Shown piece by piece: positions 11,128 through 18,495 of a DNA stretch of 64,000 nt. Location of the stretch: contig NZ_JAPZBC010000001.1 of NCBI RefSeq assembly GCF_027460265.1, forward strand, positions 1,302,001 through 1,366,000, in the 5' to 3' direction. This stretch comes from Streptomyces sp. WMMC940. Lineage in GTDB: Bacteria; Actinomycetota; Actinomycetes; Streptomycetales; Streptomycetaceae. Every line of letters begins with the position of its first letter. The stretch's first letter is position 1. Under the pieces are notes generated by a model. The model did not search any database, was not told where the DNA came from, and was given only the letters and a program-made list of their open reading frames with translations. A program made the translations under genes and the position numbers.

Positions 11128-11520
11128 ATGGCCTCCCACCCACAGCACACCGGACCCGGGCCGAGGATTCTCTCGGGCGCAGACGCCGAGGACCTCGCGC
11201 TGTACCGGGAAAAGTTCCGGCGCCGTCTGCCGGAGTCACTTGACGAGCTGCACGGACCGGCCCAGGGCGTCGTGGAGCTGCCGCTGCACCTGGCCTGGTC
11301 CGGGATGACCTCGTACGGCCTGGACAAACCTCGCCAGCGCATGGGCCTGTACCGCACCGTCCTGCACGAGGGCCTGCACGACGACCTGCCCCGCTACCTC
11401 AACCGGGATCTGCTCCTCGAGCTATGGCCCGTACTGCGCACCCTCGTCGGCCGCACCGTGCGCACCGTGTGGGAGGACGCCTTCCCCGAGCTCGCCTCCC
11501 GCACCCGGGCAGCCGCGTGA
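11128..11520 (+). CDS. Partner protein of an AbiEii-like nucleotidyltransferase (unrecognised family)
   Basis: A 130-residue soluble protein. The N-terminal third (LSGADAEDLALYREKFRRRL) is charged and probably helical; the middle reads VVELPLHLAWSGMTSYGL; the C-terminal part is predicted helical (NRDLLLELWPVLRTLVG). No winged helix is apparent, so it is not an obvious AbiEi homologue. Its TGA overlaps the GTG of the nucleotidyltransferase gene (11517-11520), which suggests coupled synthesis of the two. A degenerate copy of its first ~52 codons lies at 12611. Role as antitoxin or cofactor is inference from this arrangement only. Confidence 0.6.
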   Translation: MASHPQHTGPGPRILSGADAEDLALYREKFRRRLPESLDELHGPAQGVVELPLHLAWSGMTSYGLDKPRQRMGLYRTVLHEGLHDDLPRYLNRDLLLELWPVLRTLVGRTVRTVWEDAFPELASRTRAAA

Positions 11521-12194
11521 CGGACATGCCGGAGCTGCACACGCGGCTCCTGGCGGATGTGATCGCCCTCGGCTCGCCGTATCCCCTGGTCCTCACCGGC
11601 GGGTACGCCGTGCGGGCGCACCGCCTCGTGAACCGCCCCAGCCAGGACCTCGATGTCGCCACTGAGAACCCGGCACCCATGGCCGACATCGCAGCCGCGC
11701 TCTGCAGCGGCCTGACAGCCCGGGGCTGGAAGGTACAGGCGTTGGAGACTGCCCCGCTGTCCGCTCGCTTCACCGTGACGGACCCCGCCACCGGGCAGGA
11801 GTGCGAAGTCGACATCCTCAAAGAGATCTTCTGGCGGCCCGTCGCCCAGAGCCCGTACGGGCCTGTCCTCGCCGAGGAGGACGTGATCGGGACCAAGGTT
11901 CGCGCCCTGGCTGACCGAGGAGCGCCACGCGACCTGATCGACGTGTACGCAGCCTCCCACCGCTGGAGTAACGCCGAGCTCGAAGAGTTCGGTCGCCGAC
12001 ACGCCCGCGGCCGTTTCGAGCGCGAGGACCTCCAGGCGAACCTAACGGGCGCCGAGTGGACCGACGACGAAGCCTTCACCGCCTACGGCCTCGACGAGAC
12101 CACCATTAGCGCTCTGCGCGCCTGGGCCGTGGAGTGGGCCGACGACCTCGCGACCCGTCTGCTCGAAGAGTCCCATGACCGCGACATCGACTGA
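11517..12194 (+). CDS. Nucleotidyltransferase of the AbiEii/AbiGii toxin type
   Basis: A 225-residue protein from GTG 11517, chosen for the 4-base overlap with the previous stop (ATG 11526 is the alternative). The nucleotidyltransferase core is clear: LVLTGGYAVRAHRLVNRPSQDLDVAT gives GG plus the D-x-D metal site at about residues 21-44, with a later acidic strand ECEVDIL near 100. The sequence KVRALADRGAPRDLIDVYAA near 130 is a characteristic AbiEii helix with R-x3-D-x2-D. Known family members can transfer nucleotides to tRNA or protein and block growth or phage. Length is shorter than classic AbiEii (~300). Confidence 0.75.
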   Translation: MTDMPELHTRLLADVIALGSPYPLVLTGGYAVRAHRLVNRPSQDLDVATENPAPMADIAAALCSGLTARGWKVQALETAPLSARFTVTDPATGQECEVDILKEIFWRPVAQSPYGPVLAEEDVIGTKVRALADRGAPRDLIDVYAASHRWSNAELEEFGRRHARGRFEREDLQANLTGAEWTDDEAFTAYGLDETTISALRAWAVEWADDLATRLLEESHDRDID

Positions 12195-12216
12195 TCACGC
12201 CCAGGCGAGACTCCAT

Positions 12217-12238
12217 CTGGCAGGTACCCCCGTGCCAG
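12217..12238. terminator. Weak hairpin after the nucleotidyltransferase gene
   Basis: CTGGCA (12217-12222) and TGCCAG (12233-12238) form a 6-bp stem with a 10-nt loop, 23 bases after the stop codon. The stem is short for a terminator. Confidence 0.3.
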
Positions 12239-12284
12239 TAGATCCGTTGCGGAGCGGAAAACCGTTCCTCAAAGGTCTCTACAC

Positions 12285-12536
12285 TCACACCGACCCGCCG
12301 GGTTCACTCTCCAACGGCATCGCGGGCAGACGGTCTTCGAGGACTCGCCGAGCTTCTGCGAGCTGTGACTCGGCACGTTCCAGAGCAGCGATCAGCTTCG
12401 GGAGCCCTGTGCCTGGGGCCGGATCGTCATCGGCACCATCGGTGTACGTCTCGAGGGTGCGTGCCAGCCGAAGGAGGGCGTCCCGCGCCGCTCGTTGTTC
12501 GTCCTCTTCGAGATGCCCAGAGACCTGATCACCCAT
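12285..12536 (-). CDS. Small acidic, probably coiled-coil protein
   Basis: An 83-residue protein starting MGDQVSGHLEEDEQRAARD. Two amphipathic helices (about residues 9-29 and 46-69, the second IAALERAESQLAEARRVLED) are separated by an acidic loop TDGADDDPAPGTG. Composition is normal for a soluble bacterial protein and unlike frame shadows nearby. The ribosome-binding site is weak. It lies antisense between the nucleotidyltransferase and the broken partner copy, so it may belong to that accessory unit. Function unknown. Confidence 0.45.
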   Translation of the reverse strand: MGDQVSGHLEEDEQRAARDALLRLARTLETYTDGADDDPAPGTGLPKLIAALERAESQLAEARRVLEDRLPAMPLESEPGGSV

Positions 12537-12610
12537 ATTTCTGCAGGTCAGGGCCTCCCAGGTGGCGCCCACGAACCCCGCAGCACTTCTCCGGCCGCCG
12601 TGATGGGGCC

Positions 12611-12768
12611 ATGTCCTCCAGCCCACAGCACCCCGCACCCGCGCCGAGAGACCTCTCGGGCGCGGACGCCGAGGGCCTCGCGCGGTACCGGGAGAAGTTC
12701 CGGCGCCGTCTGCCGTCGCCGGACGAGCTGCACGGGCCGACCCGCGGCGTCGTGGACTGCCGCTGCAG
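12611..12768 (+). pseudogene. Degenerate second copy of the nucleotidyltransferase partner gene
   Basis: The reading MSSSPQHPAPAPRDLSGADA and the continuation with EGLARYREKFRRRLPSPDELHGP closely match residues 1-46 of the 130-residue protein at 11128, also at the DNA level. Near 12753 one base is missing relative to the first copy (GTGGA-CTGCCG versus GTGGAGCTGCCG). Similarity ends at about 12768, right before the liv terminator. The nucleotidyltransferase gene is not repeated, so this is the remnant of a duplicated or second related module. Confidence 0.7.
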
Positions 12769-12794
12769 CCGAGGGACCGGGCGGGCGTTCTTCC

Positions 12795-12832
12795 CGGTCC
12801 GGATGCTGAGCCGCCGGTCAGCATCCGGACCG
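12795..12832. terminator. Strong hairpin terminator of the liv operon
   Basis: A perfect 15-bp stem (12795-12809 with 12818-12832, arm CGGTCCGGATGCTGA) and an 8-nt loop, 10 bases past the stop codon of the last gene of the operon on the minus strand. Confidence 0.8.
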
Positions 12833-12842
12833 TCGGGGCGGC

Positions 12843-14099
12843 TCAGCCCTTGGGCAGGGTGTAGGTCTTCGCCGCGGGGACCTCGCGGGCCGGTTCGACG
12901 TTCGCGAGGCCGCCGGGGGCCGTCTTCGCCGGCTTGTGGATGAAGGACTGGTACGTCGCCGGCTTGGCGCGGTCCGAGAAGTCCAGCGGCACGCCGAGCA
13001 CCGTGAGCTCGGACTGCTTGCGGTGAGCCGCCGCTATGCCCTCGCGGGTCAGGTCCTTCGCCCGGCAGGCCGCCTTCAGGTCCTCGCCGAGGACGCTGAT
13101 CGCGTTCCAGCCGCTGACGACACCGGCGTCGAGCAGGTCCTTCGGGTACTTCGCCTTGTAGTCGTCGGCGAGCTTCTTCATCGCCGGGTTGTCGGCGCTG
13201 AACGCCGGGGCGGGGCTCACCACCTGGAGCATCTTCTCCAGGGCGGGACCGACCGGGGTCGCCAGCAGCTGCGGGGCGAAGCCCGGCGAGCTGGTGAGGA
13301 CCGGGACGGCGAAGCCCGCGGCGGCCGCGGTACCGACCAGGGCGGCCGTCTGGCGCGGGCCGGCACTGATCAGGATCGCCTTGACGCCGGCCTGCTTGAG
13401 GGCGGTGACCTGGGCGGTCAGGTCCTGGTCGGTGGGCTTGATCTTCTGCCCGACGATCGTCAGCTTCTGGTTCTCGGCCGCGTACGTGGCACCGGCGAGC
13501 GCGTTCTCGCCGTACTCGCCCTCGAAGTAGACGTGGCCGATCTTGTCGCCCGCCTTCAGCTTGGCCGTGCGGACCACGAAGTCGACGCCGTTGATCATGT
13601 CGACGTCATACGTGGAACCGACCACCTGTACGTACTCGCGGCCCAGCAGGGTGGAGGCCCAGGCCATCGGGAACGTGAGCAGGTGCTTTGACTCCAGCTC
13701 CTGTTGGAGCGAGGACACCACGGGAGAGCCGACCATCTGGGACACGGCGGCCACGTTCGGCTCGGTCTCGGTGAACGCGGACACGGCCTTCTGCACGTCG
13801 TAGCCGTGGTCCTTCACCGTGATCTCGACGGTCCGGCCGCAGATGCCGCCGGAGGCGTTGAGCTGGTCGACGTACAGCTGCTGGGCGTTGACGATGCTCC
13901 TGCCGAGCGAGGCGTACGGGCCGGTGAGGTCGGTCAGCGCGCCCAGGGTGATGGTCTTCTCCGTCACTCCGGGGCCGGTCTTGATGCCGTCGCTGCCGGC
14001 GCTGTTGGCGTCGGTTCCGCTCTTGGTGCTGCAGGCCGTGGCGCTCAGGGCGAGTGCGGCGATGACGGCTGCGGCCGGGGCGAGTCGGGTGTGTCTCAC
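12843..14099 (-). CDS. livK: Branched-chain amino-acid-type ABC transporter substrate-binding lipoprotein
   Basis: A 418-residue periplasmic-binding-fold protein of the Leu/Ile/Val-binding type. GTG 14099 is the start: AAGGAG lies just upstream and the codon overlaps the TGA of the permease gene. The signal peptide ends in a lipobox (LALSATAC, Cys ~23), so it is membrane-anchored. Mature sequence: TLGALTDLTGPYASLGRSIV, QLYVDQLNASGGICGR, GHVYFEGEYGENALAG. Known members bind branched-chain amino acids, amides or other small ligands; ligand here unproven. Unusually, the receptor gene is last in the operon. Confidence 0.88.
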   Translation of the reverse strand: MRHTRLAPAAAVIAALALSATACSTKSGTDANSAGSDGIKTGPGVTEKTITLGALTDLTGPYASLGRSIVNAQQLYVDQLNASGGICGRTVEITVKDHGYDVQKAVSAFTETEPNVAAVSQMVGSPVVSSLQQELESKHLLTFPMAWASTLLGREYVQVVGSTYDVDMINGVDFVVRTAKLKAGDKIGHVYFEGEYGENALAGATYAAENQKLTIVGQKIKPTDQDLTAQVTALKQAGVKAILISAGPRQTAALVGTAAAAGFAVPVLTSSPGFAPQLLATPVGPALEKMLQVVSPAPAFSADNPAMKKLADDYKAKYPKDLLDAGVVSGWNAISVLGEDLKAACRAKDLTREGIAAAHRKQSELTVLGVPLDFSDRAKPATYQSFIHKPAKTAPGGLANVEPAREVPAAKTYTLPKG

Positions 14100-15349
14100 G
14101 GGGTGTGCTCCTTCGGGGTGGTGCGGGTGCGGAGAGGGGAACGCCGGGTGCGGGGGGAGCCGTCGCCCTTGCGGCGCGGCCGTCGGTGGGCCAGTCCGGC
14201 CAGGCCGCCGGGGGCGAAGATCAGGACGAGGACGATCGCGGTGCCGTAGAGGTAGCGGGCCGCGTCGCCCGGGGACACGCCCGATCCCGTGGTGCCGGGA
14301 GCGGTGAGCAGGGGCAGGTCGTCGGCGTACTTGGTGAGCAGGTGGGGGATCAGGGCGACGAAGACCGCGCCGCAGGCCGCGCCGCCGACCGAGCCGAGGC
14401 CGCCGATGACGATCATCGCGAGGTAGTCGATGGACAGCAGGAGCCCGAAGTGGTCGGGGACGACGCGCTTGAACACCAGGGCCAGCAGGGCACCCGCGGC
14501 GCCCGCGTACATCGAGGAGATGATGAACGCCGAGGCGCGGTAGCGGGTGAGATGGACTCCCATGACGGCCGCGGCGACCTCGCTGTCGCGTACGGCGCCG
14601 AGTGCGCGGCCGGGGCGCCCGCGCAGGAGGTTGTGCGCGGCGAGCCAGGCCACGGCGACCAGGGCCAGGCCGACGTACCACAGGCGCTCCAGCCCGCCGA
14701 AGGGGACGCCGATGACGGTGAGACCGTCGGGTGAGGTGTCGGTGAAGGAGAAGCCGAGGATGTCCAGCGGCGGTACGGAGCGGCCGTTGAACCCGCCGGT
14801 GACATGCGGGGCGTTGAGCATCATGTGGTGGCCCAGGAAGACCAGGGCGAGAGTGGCGATGCCCAGGTACATGCCGCGCAGCCGGCCGGAGATGGGGCTG
14901 AAGAGGCCGCCCGCCGCACCGGCGAGGACGATGGCCAGCACGAAGGCGAGCACGGGCGGGAGCCCGAGGCCGTACAGGCTGCTGGAGCCGGTACCGGACG
15001 GCTCGGACGCCAGCCACACATAGCCGTACGCGCCGACGGCGAGGAAGAAGGCGTGGCCGAGGGAGAGTTGTCCGGTCGTCCCGGAGAGCAGGTTCAGCCC
15101 GATGGCGCCGATGACGGCGGCCATGGCGAACAGGCCCGTCTGGAGCCAGAAGGAGCTGACGTAGAAGGGCAGGGCCAGCAGGACCAGCACGCCTGCGGCG
15201 AGGGTGGCCGCACGCCGCCCGCGCGGGGAGACCTTGCCGGACCGACTGCCGGGGGCGGACGGGGAATGGGGGGCCGCGGCGGGAGCCGTCACGGTGCCCG
15301 TAGGTTCCGTGGGTTTCGTGGGTTCGGCAGTGGCGCGGGTGTCAGACAC
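14096..15349 (-). CDS. livM: Branched-chain amino-acid-type ABC permease (LivM)
   Basis: A 417-residue permease with a ~45-residue Pro/Thr/Ser-rich cytoplasmic N-terminus, then about nine to ten membrane spans. The sequence AIGLNLLSGTTGQLSLGHAFFLAVGAYGY is the family's hallmark near residue 85. The coupling-loop segment ALGAVRDSEVAAAVMGVHLTRYRASAF near 250 contacts the ATPase. It forms the channel with the LivH protein. Its stop overlaps the livK start and its own start overlaps the end of livH by 8 bases. Confidence 0.9.
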   Translation of the reverse strand: MSDTRATAEPTKPTEPTGTVTAPAAAPHSPSAPGSRSGKVSPRGRRAATLAAGVLVLLALPFYVSSFWLQTGLFAMAAVIGAIGLNLLSGTTGQLSLGHAFFLAVGAYGYVWLASEPSGTGSSSLYGLGLPPVLAFVLAIVLAGAAGGLFSPISGRLRGMYLGIATLALVFLGHHMMLNAPHVTGGFNGRSVPPLDILGFSFTDTSPDGLTVIGVPFGGLERLWYVGLALVAVAWLAAHNLLRGRPGRALGAVRDSEVAAAVMGVHLTRYRASAFIISSMYAGAAGALLALVFKRVVPDHFGLLLSIDYLAMIVIGGLGSVGGAACGAVFVALIPHLLTKYADDLPLLTAPGTTGSGVSPGDAARYLYGTAIVLVLIFAPGGLAGLAHRRPRRKGDGSPRTRRSPLRTRTTPKEHTP

Positions 15350-16232
15350 GGGTCAGCTCCTTCGATCCGAAGAGGCCGGTGGGCCTGACCAGGAGCACGA
15401 GCACCATCACGAGGTAGGGGGCCACATCCGGGAATCCGGCGCCCAGGACGCTGAGTTCGTTCTGGTAGCCGGCGGCCATCGCCGCCGTGAGGCCGATCAC
15501 CAGGCTTCCGACGAGCGCGCCGACGGCCGAGTCCATGCCGCCGAGGATCGCCGCGGGGAAGGCACTCAGGGCGATCTGACTGGTCGTGCGATCGAGTCCC
15601 GGTGCGGGGAAGGCGGCCAGGAACACGGCGGCGACGGCGGCCAGTGCCCCGGCGACGCACCAGGCGATGAGGCGTACGCGGTCAAGCCGTATCCCCATCA
15701 GCGCCGCGGCCTCCGGGTCGGCGGCCGCGGACCGCATGGACAGGCCCCAGCGGGACCAGCGGAAGGCGGCGAAGAAGGCGCCGATGACGACGACCGCGAC
15801 GACGATGCTCGCCATCCGCGCATCGGCGACGGTGATGCTGCCGAACCGGGTCACATCGGCGCCCCAGGGGTCGCCCATGGTGAGGTAGTCGGCACCGACC
15901 TGCCGGTTGAGTTCGGTGCTGAGCAGGACGTCCACGCCGATGGTCAGGATCGTCAGCGTGTGGATCTCCGCGCCGCGCAGGCCGCGGGCGGCCAGGAGCT
16001 GCACAAGGCCGGCCAGTGCCGCGGCGAGCACGGCGCCGACGAGGACGGCGGGGATGAAGCCGATGGCCTCGTGGAGGCGGGCCGTGACATAGCCGCCGAA
16101 GAGCAGAAGGGAGCCGTGCGCGAAGTTCATGACGCCGGACGCCTTGAAGATCACGACGAAGCCCAGGGCTATCAGCGCGTAGACGGAGCCGAGCGCGAGT
16201 CCGTTGAGGACGGTTTCGGCGAACTTGATCAT
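15342..16232 (-). CDS. livH: Branched-chain amino-acid-type ABC permease (LivH)
   Basis: A 296-residue, eight-span permease. ATG 16232 is preferred because GGAGGAAGAATC is directly upstream; it overlaps the stop of the livG gene (ATGA). Family signatures: LNGLALGSVYALIALGFVVIFKASGVMNFAHGSLLLFGGY at the N-terminus, the coupling loop SMRSAAADPEAAALMGIRLDRVRLIAW near 190, and AAILGGMDSAVGALVGSLVIG near 235. It pairs with LivM to make the transmembrane pore. Confidence 0.92.
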   Translation of the reverse strand: MIKFAETVLNGLALGSVYALIALGFVVIFKASGVMNFAHGSLLLFGGYVTARLHEAIGFIPAVLVGAVLAAALAGLVQLLAARGLRGAEIHTLTILTIGVDVLLSTELNRQVGADYLTMGDPWGADVTRFGSITVADARMASIVVAVVVIGAFFAAFRWSRWGLSMRSAAADPEAAALMGIRLDRVRLIAWCVAGALAAVAAVFLAAFPAPGLDRTTSQIALSAFPAAILGGMDSAVGALVGSLVIGLTAAMAAGYQNELSVLGAGFPDVAPYLVMVLVLLVRPTGLFGSKELTRV

Positions 16233-17281
16233 GATTCTTCCTCCGAGTCGCACTCGGTGTCCTTGGCGGGGTCCGAGGCGGCGGCCGTGGCACGTCCCGG
16301 GTCCGGCTCGCCGTCCGGTTCGGTCCCGTCCACCGGCTCGGGTGCCGGGATGGGCTCCGGCTCGGGTGCCGGGCCGGCTTCCGCCTCGGGTGCCGGACCG
16401 GGTTCTGGTTCGCGTGCCGGGCCGGACTCTGGACCCGGTTCTGTTTCCTGGACCGGAGTGCCGAGATACGCGCTGATGACCACCCGGTCGTTCTGGATGC
16501 GCTCGGGCGGTCCGTCAGCGATGAGCCGGCCGAAGTCGAGCACCGTCACCGAGTCGGCGATCCTCATGATCAGGCCCATGTCGTGCTCGACGATGAGGAT
16601 CGAGATCTTCAGGGCGTCACGGACCCGGGCGATCGTCTCGGCCATCGCCGAACGCTCGGTCGGGTGCATACCGGCGACGGGCTCGTCGAGCAGCAGCAAC
16701 TGAGGCTCCATGCACAGCGCGCGCGCCATTTCCACCCGCTTGCGGTCACCGTAGGCAAGCCCGGCGACCGGCTTGTCGAATGCGGGGCCGAGCCCCAGGA
16801 AGTCGGCGATCTCGGCGGCCCGCTCCCGGTGGCGGCGCTGCTCGCGCACCGTGTGCGGCAGTCGCAGCGCGCTCGCCGTGAAGCCCGCCCGGGTCAGCCG
16901 GTGGCGGCCGAGCATGAGGTTGTCGGCGACTGTCCCGTGGGTGAGCACGATGTTCTGGAAGGTGCGGGCGACACCGAGCTGCGCGATGCGGTGGGGTGCG
17001 AGGCGGGTGAGGTCCTTGTCCGCGTACCGGACGCTTCCGGCGGTGGCTCGGTAGACGCCGGAGATGACGTTGAAGCAGGTGGACTTGCCCGCGCCGTTGG
17101 GGCCGATGAGGGCGTGGATCGTGCCGGGCGGGACCGTGAAGGAAAGGTCGTCGAGGGCGACCAGGCCGGAGAAGCGCACGGTCAGGTTCTCGACCGTGAG
17201 GGCCGGGACCGGGTCGGGCCCCGCGTCCGGTCCTGGGGCCGTGGCGGCCTCGGGGGTGGTGGCCGTCGCGTCGACGCTCAT
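16229..17281 (-). CDS. livG: Branched-chain amino-acid-type ABC ATPase (LivG) with long acidic tail
   Basis: A 350-residue ATPase. Walker A GPNGAGKST (~65), Q-loop at TFQNIVLTHG, signature region GLAYGDRKRVEMARAL, Walker B LLLLDEPVAGM and switch H in VEHDMG are present. The signature reads AYGDRK in place of LSGGQ, which is usual for this subfamily. After about residue 275 a ~75-residue tail of Pro-Glu-Gly/Ala repeats (PGPAPEPEP-like) is added; LivG proteins normally end near 260. ATG 17281 overlaps the livF stop and has AGGTGG upstream. The function of the tail is unknown. Confidence 0.9.
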   Translation of the reverse strand: MSVDATATTPEAATAPGPDAGPDPVPALTVENLTVRFSGLVALDDLSFTVPPGTIHALIGPNGAGKSTCFNVISGVYRATAGSVRYADKDLTRLAPHRIAQLGVARTFQNIVLTHGTVADNLMLGRHRLTRAGFTASALRLPHTVREQRRHRERAAEIADFLGLGPAFDKPVAGLAYGDRKRVEMARALCMEPQLLLLDEPVAGMHPTERSAMAETIARVRDALKISILIVEHDMGLIMRIADSVTVLDFGRLIADGPPERIQNDRVVISAYLGTPVQETEPGPESGPAREPEPGPAPEAEAGPAPEPEPIPAPEPVDGTEPDGEPDPGRATAAASDPAKDTECDSEEES

Positions 17282-18141
17282 CCGTTCCACCTGCCGAGCT
17301 CGGTCAGTCCCGGTCCGGTCACGGCCGGAGTGCTCGCGGACGTCGCGTACCGCGCGTCGGCGTCGGGCGCGCCGCAGCCGGTCTCGTAGCTCTCGCCCAG
17401 ATACAGCCGCCGCACCTCGTCCGCCGCGGCGAGATCGGCCGAGGCCCCCTCCAGCCGCACCTGGCCCACGTCCAGCACCGACGCGCGGTCGGACAGTTCC
17501 AGCGCCATGGCGGCGTTCTGCTCGACGAGCAGGATCGAGGTCCCCCGGGCGTTGATCTCACGGATGATCTCCGCGATGCGTCGGACCATCAGCGGTGCGA
17601 GGCCCAGCGAGGGCTCGTCGAGGAGGAGCAGGCGTGGCCCGGCCATCAGCGCGCGGCCCATCGCGAGCATCTGCTGCTCTCCGCCGGACATCAGCCCGGC
17701 GGCCTGCCGCCGGCGTTCGGCCAGTACCGGGAACTGCGTGAAGACACGGTCGCGGTCGGCTCGCAGCTCGGCGCGCGAGCGGCGTGCCGACCCGAGGAAC
17801 CCGGCCTTGAGGTTGTCCTCCACGGACAGGGCGCCGAAGATCCGCCGGCCCTCGGGCACCTGCACCACCCCCGCGGCGACGGACCGCGTGGCGTCGCCGC
17901 TCAGCCGTACGCCGTCGAAGTGCACGGTGCCGCTGTCGACCGTGCCGCGGTGCAGGGCGAGGGTCCCGGAGACCGCCCGGAGCAGTGTGGACTTGCCCGC
18001 GCCGTTGGAGCCGAGCACGGCGACGATCCGGCCCTGCGGGACGGTCAGCGACACCCCGTGGAGCGCCTGCACGGACCGTCCGTAGCTGACGTGCAGATCA
18101 CTGACCCGGAGGGTCCCGGCCTCGGTCTCTGGTGGGCTCAT
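17278..18141 (-). CDS. livF: Branched-chain amino-acid-type ABC ATPase (LivF)
   Basis: A 287-residue ATPase, first gene of the operon. Walker A LGSNGAGKST (~45), Q-loop VVQVPEGRRIFGALSVEDNL, signature MSGGEQQMLAMGRAL, Walker B LLLLDEPSLGLAP and H-loop LLVEQNA are intact. A ~45-residue C-terminal extension with ESYETGCGAPDADARYATS follows the core. A GGAGAACGCCC site precedes ATG 18141. It would hydrolyse ATP together with LivG to power uptake. It is divergent from the PucR regulator. Confidence 0.92.
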   Translation of the reverse strand: MSPPETEAGTLRVSDLHVSYGRSVQALHGVSLTVPQGRIVAVLGSNGAGKSTLLRAVSGTLALHRGTVDSGTVHFDGVRLSGDATRSVAAGVVQVPEGRRIFGALSVEDNLKAGFLGSARRSRAELRADRDRVFTQFPVLAERRRQAAGLMSGGEQQMLAMGRALMAGPRLLLLDEPSLGLAPLMVRRIAEIIREINARGTSILLVEQNAAMALELSDRASVLDVGQVRLEGASADLAAADEVRRLYLGESYETGCGAPDADARYATSASTPAVTGPGLTELGRWNG

Positions 18142-18188
18142 CTGGGCGTTCTCCTTGCTTCTCGGCGAGCGGGCGCCGGACTGGAGCG

Positions 18189-18281
18189 CTACGGGAACAC
18201 GGCGGGGGCGGGGCGTCCATGGACGGGGAACGAGCCGCTGTCAGCTCCCAGCCGGGGCGCGCCGCGCTTGTGAGGGGGCAC
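18189..18281 (-). CDS. Possible 30-residue leader ORF upstream of the liv operon
   Basis: GTG 18281 is preceded by a full-consensus AGGAGGT eight bases upstream. The frame runs 30 codons (PPHKRGAPRLGADSGSFPVH core) and ends 47 bases before livF. There is no run of Leu, Val or Ile codons, so it is not a classical attenuator peptide. Coding status is uncertain; the strong ribosome site is the only evidence. Confidence 0.25.
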   Translation of the reverse strand: MPPHKRGAPRLGADSGSFPVHGRPAPAVFP

Positions 18282-18495
18282 AATCCGTACCTCCTGCTGT
18301 GCGTGGGTCATCACGATTTGGCAGAGGTCCCGCCCCAATACGTGACCGACTGCTTAGCATGTGGATTCCTTGAAGGTGCGCCGCCGCCACACGCCGATCG
18401 CCGACCGGTGGAGCACCCGCACCTGCTACCCGCGCAGCACAAGACATGGCGACCCGCCGTGGTGTCCCAGCACGCCCCGTCCGTCTGGAGGGTCC

